A stretch of 64,000 nucleotides of DNA, taken from Candidatus Kapaibacterium sp. (GTDB taxonomy: Bacteria > Bacteroidota > Ignavibacteria > Kapaibacteriales > NICIL-2). The notes beneath the pieces were generated by a model that was not told where the DNA came from, searched no databases, and was given only the letters and a program-made list of their open reading frames with translations. Every line of letters begins with the position of its first letter. Position 1 is the stretch's first letter. This document shows, piece after piece, positions 28,371 through 36,032 of the stretch. The DNA lies in contig BPHJ01000001.1 of assembly GCA_026003475.1 (NCBI GenBank), positions 2,070,501 through 2,134,500 of the forward strand, written 5' to 3'. Made by a program: the position numbers and the translations under genes.

Positions 28371-29846
28371 TTACCGCGGCACCGCATCCGGACTGCCGAG
28401 CCGTTCCAACAAGAGTTGGCGGACCAGCGCCGGATTTGCCTTGCCATCGGAATACTTCATCACCTGCCCAACCAGAAAGCCGAGGACATTGGTCTTGCCA
28501 CTGCGCCACTTGGCAATGGTGTCGGGGTTCTCGCTGAGTGCACGCTCAACCAATTGTTCGATGAGGGCAGTATCGGAAACTTGCACCATACCGCGCTCGG
28601 CAACCAGTGCTTTGGGCGATGATGGCTGCACCAGCAGTTCGGCAAACAGTTCTTTGGCGATCCGGCTGGAGATGGTTTGCGCTGCCTGAAGCTCGACTAA
28701 TTCGGCAAGATGCTCAGCACCGATGGGAAAGTCCTCGATGCCGATCTTGCGCTCACCGAGCACACGAAGCACTTCGGTCATGATCCAGTTGCTAACAAGC
28801 TTGAAGCGTTCCGGCGAGGGCTCGATCAGATGCTGGCAGGTGCGCTCGAAGTAATCCGCAATGGGGCGCTCGGCAACGAGCACGCCGGCATCGTAGGCAG
28901 GAAGCCCGTACTGCTGTTGCAAGCGTCGCTTGCGGGCAAGCGGGAGCTCGGGCAATTCGCTGCGAACGCGCTCGATCCACTCGGCACTGACAACCACCGG
29001 CACAAGGTCTGGTTCGGGGAAATAGCGGTAGTCGTGCGCGAACTCCTTGGTCCGCATGGGACGCGTCCGCTGGGCTGCCGCATCCCACATGCGCGTTTCT
29101 TGTTCGATGGTGCCGCCGCGCTCGAGCACGGCAATATGCCGCTCGATTTCGTACGCAAGCGCTTTTTCGATGTTGCGGAACGAATTGAGATTTTTCACCT
29201 CCGTCTTGGTGCCGAACGTACTTGCTCCGCGCGGACGCACCGACACGTTCGCATCGCAACGGAGCGAGCCTTCTTCCATGTTCCCATCGCAAATGCCCAA
29301 GTACATGACGATCTGCCGAATCGCCTGCACGTAGAGGACCGCTTCGCGGGGGGAGCGGATGTCGGGTTCCGACACGATCTCGATGAGTGGCACTCCGCAG
29401 CGGTTGAGGTCCACCAAGGTTTCGATATCCATGTCGTGGATGGATTTGCCCGCGTCTTCCTCCATGTGGATGCGGGTAATGCCGATGCGCTTGGTGGAAC
29501 CGTCCTCGAGTTCGATTTCGAGGGCGCCGGCGTAACAAATCGGATCGTCGTACTGCGAAATCTGGTAGCCTTTCGGCAGGTCAGGGTAGAAGTAGTTCTT
29601 GCGTGCAAAACGGGAGCGCGGACGAATCTGGCAACCGGTTGCCAACCCCATGCGGAGCGTCATCTCGACCACAGCCCGATTGAGCACGGGCAATGCACCC
29701 GGATGCCCCAAACACACCGGACACACGTTCGTATTCGGCGCAGCACCGTACTGGGTCGAGCACCGGCAGAACGCTTTCGTCGCGGTCCGTAGTTGGGCGT
29801 GCACTTCCAGCCCAATGACGGCTTCGTAGTCCATGGGAATTGGCAT
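28371..29846 (-). CDS. gatB: Aspartyl/glutamyl-tRNA amidotransferase subunit B (left copy)
   Basis: 491 residues, full length. With GatA and GatC it amidates Glu-tRNA(Gln) or Asp-tRNA(Asn). The N-terminal kinase-like domain begins [13 protein letters not shown] and has the zinc-site cysteines FCRCS and CPVCLG, followed by GYQISQYDDPIC. The helical and YqeY tail domain ends with [22 protein letters not shown] 29846 or 29834 are both possible. Normally a single-copy gene, so a second copy at 43997 is unusual. Promoter box at 29890. Confidence 0.96.
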   Translation of the reverse strand: MPIPMDYEAVIGLEVHAQLRTATKAFCRCSTQYGAAPNTNVCPVCLGHPGALPVLNRAVVEMTLRMGLATGCQIRPRSRFARKNYFYPDLPKGYQISQYDDPICYAGALEIELEDGSTKRIGITRIHMEEDAGKSIHDMDIETLVDLNRCGVPLIEIVSEPDIRSPREAVLYVQAIRQIVMYLGICDGNMEEGSLRCDANVSVRPRGASTFGTKTEVKNLNSFRNIEKALAYEIERHIAVLERGGTIEQETRMWDAAAQRTRPMRTKEFAHDYRYFPEPDLVPVVVSAEWIERVRSELPELPLARKRRLQQQYGLPAYDAGVLVAERPIADYFERTCQHLIEPSPERFKLVSNWIMTEVLRVLGERKIGIEDFPIGAEHLAELVELQAAQTISSRIAKELFAELLVQPSSPKALVAERGMVQVSDTALIEQLVERALSENPDTIAKWRSGKTNVLGFLVGQVMKYSDGKANPALVRQLLLERLGSPDAVPR

Positions 29847-29889
29847 AGCGTCGGGAAACCAGTCACGTTCGCACTATTGGGATGTGGTG

Positions 29890-29897
29890 CAAAAGTA
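29890..29897 (-). promoter_or_regulatory. -7 box (TACTTTTG) for gatB, left
   Basis: TTCGTACTTTTGC on the minus strand is shared with the right arm (43927). Homology between the arms fades just beyond it, so it marks the inner edge of the left arm. Confidence 0.55.
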
Positions 29898-29940
29898 CGA
29901 AGCGCCCTCTGGCGGGCAGGCACGCACGCTCTGCCGAGCG

Positions 29941-29948
29941 TATCTTTG
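29941..29948 (+). promoter_or_regulatory. -7 box (TATCTTTG) for the VWA-OmpA gene
   Basis: TATCTTTG lies 40 nt before ATG 29989 and is back-to-back with the gatB box at 29890. Confidence 0.55.
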
Positions 29949-29988
29949 TTCCTACCCAAGCAACATTCAAACGGTTAGGAGGTCTGCC

Positions 29989-31347
29989 ATGAAACGCGCC
30001 ATGCCATGGATTACTCTCGTGGGCCTACTCATCGCTGGCTGTAGCAGCATCCGCGAACCGATTGCCGGACCAGACGTCCCGGCGCCGCCGGGTTATGCTC
30101 CGGTCTTTATCACCAGGACTGCACCCTACCAAACCGCGGTCCACGCTCCGTTTGTTATGATCAGTCGTGCCCAGATGAAAACCAGCCAAGCAGTACGGCT
30201 GATGGCGCATGTGCTCGATTCAAGCGGTGTGCTCTACACCGGTATTGGCTCGAAAGCATGGCAAAAACTCATCTGCGAGGTCACCACCGAGATCAACGGT
30301 CGGACGGTACCACTGCAGTACCGTTTGACCGAATACACTGCAGCGACAGCCGAACAGGCTGCTTTTGTCTTGGTACTCGACCACAGCGGTTCGATGGGTC
30401 AACAGCGGGCACTGGCCCTGCAGGATGCTGCCCACGCGGTCATCGCACAGAAGCGCCCCAACGATGAGCTGGCCATCGTCAAATTCGACGACCACATCGA
30501 AGTCGAATCGGCACTGTCGGCATCGCAAACTGAATTGAAAGGGAGGCTCCGCCGAGTAGGACTCCACGGATTTGGCGGCTTTACCGCAATTGCCGACGGT
30601 GCATATACAGCGCTCAACCTCCTTACTACCAGCCGTGCACCAAACAAGGCGGTCATTATCGTTACCGATGGCTACGACAACAAATCACGCGTTCATCTGG
30701 ACTCCCTCATCGCTCGCGCACGGACGGCCAATATCCCGATTTGCACCGTCGGGTTCGGCTATGGCATTGACGAGGACTATCTGCGAGGTATCGCAACAGC
30801 AACAGGTGGCATGTACCAACGCATCTATCGAACCGATGAATTCCGCCTGGTGCTACCGAGCATTTATACGCTCTTCGAGCATTTTCTGGCGCTCGACGTG
30901 ATGCTGGAACATTACGGACTGCACCGTATCCGCATCAAGCTCTGCCCGCCTGCACCCGCGACCCCAAGCACCGCCGAAATCATGCTCGATAACACGCCGG
31001 ATATCGGCACCATCGGAGTGCTCGCCGTGTACTTCGACCACGATAGAGCAGAACTCAAACCCGAATCCAAACCAGCGCTGGACAATATCGAATCGCTGAT
31101 GCGCGCCTATCCAGTGATGGTCATCCAATTGCGTGGCCACACCGATAGTACCGGCAGCACCGAATACAATCTGCGCCTGTCTGAGCGCCGCGCCGCAGCA
31201 GTTCGTGCCGAGCTTATCCGGCGTGGTATTGAGGACAGTCGCATCACTGCAATTGGGCTGGGCTCCTCGCAGCCCATCGCCGATAATCGAACGCCCGAAG
31301 GACGCGCGCAGAATCGCCGAACAGAATTCGTGATCCTGCAGAAATAG
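29989..31347 (+). CDS. Lipoprotein with VWA and OmpA-like domains
   Basis: 452 residues from ATG 29989, with a strong AGGAGG upstream; the track ORF begins 52 residues too early. A lipoprotein signal (LVGLLIAGCSS, Cys18) predicts outer membrane anchoring. A von Willebrand A domain starts near residue 127, with MIDAS motif DHSGSMG at 131-137 and IIVTDGYDN later. An OmpA C-terminal peptidoglycan-binding domain occupies ~345-452 (VYFDHDRAELKPES, LRGHTDSTGSTEYN, LSERRAAAVRAEL). It likely links the outer membrane or a surface partner to peptidoglycan through a metal-dependent adhesion site. The ligand is unknown. Confidence 0.92.
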   Translation: MKRAMPWITLVGLLIAGCSSIREPIAGPDVPAPPGYAPVFITRTAPYQTAVHAPFVMISRAQMKTSQAVRLMAHVLDSSGVLYTGIGSKAWQKLICEVTTEINGRTVPLQYRLTEYTAATAEQAAFVLVLDHSGSMGQQRALALQDAAHAVIAQKRPNDELAIVKFDDHIEVESALSASQTELKGRLRRVGLHGFGGFTAIADGAYTALNLLTTSRAPNKAVIIVTDGYDNKSRVHLDSLIARARTANIPICTVGFGYGIDEDYLRGIATATGGMYQRIYRTDEFRLVLPSIYTLFEHFLALDVMLEHYGLHRIRIKLCPPAPATPSTAEIMLDNTPDIGTIGVLAVYFDHDRAELKPESKPALDNIESLMRAYPVMVIQLRGHTDSTGSTEYNLRLSERRAAAVRAELIRRGIEDSRITAIGLGSSQPIADNRTPEGRAQNRRTEFVILQK

Positions 31348-31375
31348 CTCGCCTGTCCAGCATAGCAGGACGAGC
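31347..31375 (+). terminator. Possible terminator hairpin after the VWA-OmpA gene
   Basis: GCTCGCCTG and CAGGACGAGC form a 9-bp stem with one bulge, starting at the stop codon. There is no T-run, so it may instead be a 3'-end stabilising hairpin between convergent genes. Confidence 0.4.
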
Positions 31376-31416
31376 ACCCAGCGAAAGGGTCAGGTCCGCT
31401 CCGGTTGTCAGAACGC

Positions 31417-34400
31417 TTACTTGACCAACTGCATCTGCTTGGTTGCAACCACGCGACCATCGAAGAGCAAGCGGTACTCATACGTGCCCGAACTGAGCAA
31501 GCCCATCTCGAGCGTCACGCTGGCCCACTGCTCCCGAGCCGGCAGCTCAATGGTGCGAACGGTCCGTCCCATTGCATCGCTGACTTCGAGCTGAGCACGC
31601 CCAACGCCACTGGGTACGTAGTACGGGATGGTCGTCGTGCCGTCGTGAGGATTGGGGATGTTCTGCCCTAACCACTGGCCATCGAGGCGGACGGTGGTGG
31701 TAGCCGCGCCTGCGGTGATGGGCTGTCCAGCGGCGAGCTGCTCGATCATCGTGCGTAGCTGCGCCAGTTCGGCGCGCAGCTCTTCGTTGCGGCGGTTCTG
31801 CTCTTCGACGCGAGCGCGCAGCTCCTCATTGCGGCGGTGCTCTTCCTTGAGCGCTTCGACCAGCAGTGCCGTCAAGCGGCTATAGTCCATGCCTAAGTAC
31901 TCGCCCGTCTTTGGGTCGCGGTCCACAACTTCCGGTACTATCGGCGCAACGTCCTCCATCACAAACCCAATATCCCGCGTGCCACCGTACTGCGGCTTCC
32001 ACCGAAACCGCACCCCCTGCAAACGCAACACCTTCCCCAAAGCATCTGCCAGCGGCTCGATGTCGTCTTTCCACGCACGCGAGGAGTAGTTTGCGTACCC
32101 TTGCGCACGAATCCGCCCAACGTTGGTTGCTGAATTGTTTGGCAAGTCTATGCGGTAGGATGGCGCGCCGGTGAAAAACGCCAACTTCCCATCGGGCAGA
32201 AGTCGCATCTTGACCGTGTCGGTGCCGCTCGAAGCATTGGTGCGGAACTGGATTTCGGCATTCTCATTCTGCCGCAGTTGGATGTTGGTGCCGCTCAGCT
32301 CGATGAGGAACCCATCGCTTGCCGTGTTGCCCGTGGATGAATTGACAAACTGCAGACTACCAGCAGCAGTGACGCGCATGCGTTCGGTGTTGCCCGTGCG
32401 AATAACCAGCGGCTGGCTGTCGGTTGTGCCCAGGAAGTTTGTGGAGGGGTCGGTGCTACTATTGCCGGTGAGAGACCAACCACTACCTCCAGCAGGAGAC
32501 TGCCACTGTGCGGATGTACCATTCCATGTGAGCACCTGACCAGTGCTTGGGATGTTGGTGTAGAGCGTCACTGTTCCGCTCAAATCTGGCAGCGTCCATA
32601 CGCGATCAGCCGTAAGCGTCGGTGAAGCAAGGGTGAGGGCATAGGGTCCACTTGTTCCGGCGAAGCTGATGAGCCCACCGCTGCCGCTATTGGCTACGAC
32701 CAGTGCGGCTGCTGTGTTGTCATTGGTCACAATAGCTGTGGTGGTTGCAGCAGAAAGGCTTCCCAAGATCGTCGTGCCGCCGACCACCAAATCGGTGCCA
32801 ACCGTCAGCGACTGACCAACAGCAAGACTTCCATCAGTGCTGAGGGTATTGGTGACCCCGGGGTTGATTGCGATGCTGCCGCTCCGGCTAAGCGTGCCGG
32901 CGCCGTCATCGCTGAGCGAACCATCTACCAGCGCCGAACCGCTCCATCGTGGGATCGCACCAGTGGTCGTGACAGAAACCTCTGGGTCTGTTTCACCCAC
33001 CGAGATGCTTGCCCACTGCGGCACACCACCTTGCGTGACGAGCACTTGCCCTTCCGAACCTGCCGCAAGCTTACTCACTGCGATGGCTGCTGTGCTGCTG
33101 ATGTCGGTGTTGGTGATTGTCCCGTCGGCGATCTTCGCACTTGTCACCGCACCACCAGCAAGCTCGGTCGTGCCGACTACCCCGCTGCCAAGTTGCAGGT
33201 TGTTGTACGGGCCGCTGACGTCGCCGCTGAACGTTGTGCTTGTCGTCAGGTCGTCGCTGGGGTCATCATCTACAAGTTGCCAGCTAAGCAGGCCGCCTGC
33301 ATCGGTGCGTAGCACGCCACCGGCAGTGATGGATGCAGGCAGGGTGTAGGTGATGTTTGCTGATTGCGCTTGGGCACGGAAGGCGGTGTATTCAGACCCC
33401 GACCCCGATGGCTCTTGGAAGCGGAGTTCGCGTGCGGTGTTGTCGGTGTTACCGAGTGCCACATAGCCACTGGTGATGCTCACATTGCCGGATGCATCAA
33501 TCCGGAATCGTTCGGTACCGGCAGTTGCAAGGCCCAACTGATTTGCGCCTGGACTAAACATGCCGGTCGAAGCACTGTTTGTGAAGCGGTATGCTGGCGT
33601 GCTTGCCGAACCATCGGCACTTCGGTAGCCATCGGCGCGAATGCTTCCATCCACACGGAGTTTTCCATCGGCAGTAACGTTGCCAATGACAACCGTCGTC
33701 GAAGCAGCACTGGCAAGCCGAACCGAACCGGTAACGTCGAGCGAGACACTCGGCGAAGACGTCCCCACGCCAAGCCGCGCATTGGTGTTGTCCCAGAATA
33801 GGTTACTGCTGCCGGTCAAGGCCGATCCATCCCAGAATGCCACCTGGCCGGTGCTGAGCGTGCCGACCTGTGGGTCGGTCTCAGCCGATGATACCAACGT
33901 CGAAGGATTTACCCACGACAAGTTCCCCGAACCATCGGTCTGCAACACACCACCTGCCGTAACACTGGCGGGTAACGTGTACACAATGTCACTGGTTTGA
34001 GTCTGGGCACGGAAGGCCGTGTAGTTGGCGCTGCCGTCGCTGCTTGTAGAAGGTTCGTAAAGCCGGAGCTGACTTGCCTGGTTGCGCACGTTGTAGAGCC
34101 ACAGGTCCACGTCCACAAAGGCGGTGATGTTGCTACTTGCGCTCAAGTCGGTTGGGATGTTCAGTATCTGGCCACTGAAGCCAAAGCTGCGATTGCCAAC
34201 TTTCAGGTTGTAACCGCCAGCAACCGTAGAATATGCGCCACCGGCAGTGTTGCTGCTGCCGCCACTGACAACGCTGAACAAACCACTGGCGGTGTTACCC
34301 CCACCCCCGCTGACGACGCTGCCGCCACTGCTTGCAGTGTTGCTTCCACCACCACTGACAACGCTGAAGTCTCCGCTGGCAACTTGAGCAGCATTATCGC

Positions 34401-34596
34401 GATAGCTCTGTAGGTCCACGGCATGCTGGCCGCGCTGGTTGCCGCCGTTGCGCTGGATGCTCCAAGCAGGCGCACTGGTTCCCGGCGCATTGAAGCGGAT
34501 AAGTTCATCGGAGGTGTTCATCAGCAACCCAACCTGTGCTGATGCTTCGGTAGTGGCAACCACGGCCACCACTACCACTACAAACCACGGTTTCAT
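31417..34596 (-). CDS. Trimeric-fibre-like protein: YadA head repeats, S74 chaperone and T9SS domain
   Basis: 1059 residues from ATG 34596 (MKPWFVVVVVAVVATTEASAQ, a signal peptide). Head repeats of the YadA/Hep_Hag kind lie near residues 70-130 (SVVSGGGSNTAS and variants). Tail-fibre-like repeats of ~100 residues follow, with ITYTLPASITAGGVL-type units. A peptidase S74 intramolecular chaperone starts near residue 837, where SSRAWK gives a possible Ser-Lys dyad, followed by IGFVMEDVAPIVPEVV and a coiled coil (HRRNEELRARVEEQNRR). The end is a type-A sorting domain (NIPNPHDGTTTIPYYV, SSGTYEYRLLFDG). Probably a surface or released trimeric fibre. Own promoter box at 34631. Confidence 0.88.
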   Translation of the reverse strand: MKPWFVVVVVAVVATTEASAQVGLLMNTSDELIRFNAPGTSAPAWSIQRNGGNQRGQHAVDLQSYRDNAAQVASGDFSVVSGGGSNTASSGGSVVSGGGGNTASGLFSVVSGGSSNTAGGAYSTVAGGYNLKVGNRSFGFSGQILNIPTDLSASSNITAFVDVDLWLYNVRNQASQLRLYEPSTSSDGSANYTAFRAQTQTSDIVYTLPASVTAGGVLQTDGSGNLSWVNPSTLVSSAETDPQVGTLSTGQVAFWDGSALTGSSNLFWDNTNARLGVGTSSPSVSLDVTGSVRLASAASTTVVIGNVTADGKLRVDGSIRADGYRSADGSASTPAYRFTNSASTGMFSPGANQLGLATAGTERFRIDASGNVSITSGYVALGNTDNTARELRFQEPSGSGSEYTAFRAQAQSANITYTLPASITAGGVLRTDAGGLLSWQLVDDDPSDDLTTSTTFSGDVSGPYNNLQLGSGVVGTTELAGGAVTSAKIADGTITNTDISSTAAIAVSKLAAGSEGQVLVTQGGVPQWASISVGETDPEVSVTTTGAIPRWSGSALVDGSLSDDGAGTLSRSGSIAINPGVTNTLSTDGSLAVGQSLTVGTDLVVGGTTILGSLSAATTTAIVTNDNTAAALVVANSGSGGLISFAGTSGPYALTLASPTLTADRVWTLPDLSGTVTLYTNIPSTGQVLTWNGTSAQWQSPAGGSGWSLTGNSSTDPSTNFLGTTDSQPLVIRTGNTERMRVTAAGSLQFVNSSTGNTASDGFLIELSGTNIQLRQNENAEIQFRTNASSGTDTVKMRLLPDGKLAFFTGAPSYRIDLPNNSATNVGRIRAQGYANYSSRAWKDDIEPLADALGKVLRLQGVRFRWKPQYGGTRDIGFVMEDVAPIVPEVVDRDPKTGEYLGMDYSRLTALLVEALKEEHRRNEELRARVEEQNRRNEELRAELAQLRTMIEQLAAGQPITAGAATTTVRLDGQWLGQNIPNPHDGTTTIPYYVPSGVGRAQLEVSDAMGRTVRTIELPAREQWASVTLEMGLLSSGTYEYRLLFDGRVVATKQMQLVK
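34205..34385 (-). repeat. In-frame tandem repeats encoding YadA-like head motifs
   Basis: Four imperfect units of 36-45 nt encode VVSGGGSNTAS, VVSGGGGNTAS, VVSGGSSNTAG and TVAGGYNLKVG. They are protein-level repeats inside the S74 fibre gene. Confidence 0.75.
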
Positions 34597-34630
34597 GGTA
34601 GAACAGTTAATGTGAAACATGCTATGCGGG

Positions 34631-34638
34631 CAAAACTA
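34631..34638 (-). promoter_or_regulatory. -7 box (TAGTTTTG) for the S74 fibre gene
   Basis: TAGTTTTG on the minus strand, 34 nt upstream of ATG 34596; fits TAnnTTTG. Confidence 0.5.
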
Positions 34639-34678
34639 AGTCCGTGGAATGGGCACAGGTTCAAGCAAAAATTTACCG

Positions 34679-35815
34679 CTATCCGCCATACCCACGGGGC
34701 AGTGGGTCAGGCTTGACCAACGGTGTCAGGACGGTACGGTAGAGCTCGTGTCCATCGCGCGCGAAGCGCTCGAAGTAGCCGGTGTACCATTGGGCCAGTG
34801 TAGCACCGGCAGCCAGCACGTCTGCCAGGTGTTGACTCGAGGCAATGCCACCGGTGGCGACAATATGGAATTCGCTCGGCAGCGATGCGGCAGCCGTTCG
34901 AGCCACAACCACCCGTTCCAGCACGTCTGCCCGCAGGGGTTCTCCGCTGATGCCGCCCCCGAAGGTTCGCACAAAGTAATCGAAGACGCGCCGATCCGGC
35001 GATGCAAGGCCAAGCCGGTGGCGCTGGTAGTCGGTCGAGGTATTCCCGATGGTGATGCCGCCGAAGCCAAGGCTGCCTGCCAGAGCAACCAGTTCGGCGA
35101 TCATGGCTGGATTGGCATCGGCTCCAACCTTGATGAGCACGGGCGCACCGCTGGGGCGGACAAATCGCTCGGTAATCACGCGCAGACGTTCGGCGAGCGC
35201 GTCGAAGCCGGCGGTGTCGTCTCCGGTATTTGGGCAGCTCTCGTTGAGTTCGAAAAAGTCAACGCCCGCATCGCGATAGAGCCAGAGTCCTTCGAGGAGC
35301 CGTTCGAGGGCTTCGGTGGTGTCCATGCCGGGATCGAGTGCGACACTGACACCGATGGGGAAATCTTCGTAGCGTGGGAACGTGGCGATACGGGCCGCGA
35401 CGGCACGGTGGCCAGGATTGGGCAGACCGAGCCAATTCGAAGCCGCAGCGCTGTGGGGATACGGCACAAAGGGCAGGGCAATCCCGCGCCGAATGTTGCC
35501 CATGCGGGGTAGCGCTGTCGTCGTGCCAGCAAGGTAAGCGCCTGCACCCTGACGGTAGGCAAGCTCGTAGCCTTCGCCTGTTTTGAACATTCCAGCAGCA
35601 TTGAACAGCGGTGCGCGAAAGCGTAGCCCCCAGAGCACCCGCCCAACGCTCGGCGGTGGTGCAAGCATGCTCGCTGGCGTGCTGGCAACCAACCAGTGGA
35701 GGGCAACCTGCCGCGCCCAGGAATAGAACGCCACCACCCATCGAGCAGGGAGCAAGCGCACAAGCAGTGGACGCACACGCGCATCCACGCACGCGACCAT
35801 TTCGGCAAGTGTCAT
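34679..35815 (-). CDS. pyrD: Dihydroorotate dehydrogenase
   Basis: 378 residues, FMN-dependent oxidation of dihydroorotate to orotate in pyrimidine synthesis. An N-terminal amphipathic or hydrophobic region (~1-45) as in membrane-linked class 2 enzymes precedes the barrel (FRAPLFNAAGMFKTGEG, ASNWLGLPNPG). At the catalytic-base position NESCPNT has Cys, as in class 1 enzymes, where class 2 usually has Ser. FMN-site motifs VLIKVGAD, ITIGNTS and IVATGGIASSQH are present. Divergent from mltD with paired promoter boxes in the 217-nt gap. Confidence 0.92.
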   Translation of the reverse strand: MTLAEMVACVDARVRPLLVRLLPARWVVAFYSWARQVALHWLVASTPASMLAPPPSVGRVLWGLRFRAPLFNAAGMFKTGEGYELAYRQGAGAYLAGTTTALPRMGNIRRGIALPFVPYPHSAAASNWLGLPNPGHRAVAARIATFPRYEDFPIGVSVALDPGMDTTEALERLLEGLWLYRDAGVDFFELNESCPNTGDDTAGFDALAERLRVITERFVRPSGAPVLIKVGADANPAMIAELVALAGSLGFGGITIGNTSTDYQRHRLGLASPDRRVFDYFVRTFGGGISGEPLRADVLERVVVARTAAASLPSEFHIVATGGIASSQHLADVLAAGATLAQWYTGYFERFARDGHELYRTVLTPLVKPDPLPRGYGG

Positions 35816-35860
35816 TCGTCAGCGTACCGCAGGGTGAACAGAAAACGCTCCATGGCACTG

Positions 35861-35868
35861 CAAACCTA
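35861..35868 (-). promoter_or_regulatory. -7 box (TAGGTTTG) for pyrD
   Basis: TAGGTTTG on the minus strand, 45 nt upstream of the pyrD ATG. Confidence 0.45.
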
Positions 35869-35940
35869 CGACCTTCGACCGCGCCGCCACTGGAGCGCCG
35901 GATGGCCCGTAGCATTTCGCGTTGAGCGGGGATGCTCCTC

Positions 35941-35948
35941 TAACTTTG
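35941..35948 (+). promoter_or_regulatory. -7 box (TAACTTTG) for the MltD-like gene
   Basis: TAACTTTG on the plus strand, 84 nt upstream of ATG 36033, in the divergent gap with pyrD. Confidence 0.45.
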
Positions 35949-36032
35949 GGTGCAATGTCGTATATTGCCACGTCGGCGGGAAGGACTATTTCTCGCGGCG
36001 CGGCATTAGTTCCACCACTGGCGATATGACCC

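Larger units (their letters stand above)
8976..29897. repeat. Left arm of a ~21 kb diverged inverted duplication
   Basis: Ten genes (E, D, C, B, TPR, tRNA-Arg, guaB, E1, ilvE, gatB) recur in mirror order at 43927-64000. Proteins align over their full length with few indels, while DNA is saturated with synonymous changes. The outer limit is at least the end of E here; the right arm runs off the window. Confidence 0.93.

Noticed and set aside
34205-34385. CRISPR-like short repeats
   Set aside because: Units are in-frame, imperfect and contiguous without unique spacers; they encode YadA-like head motifs.
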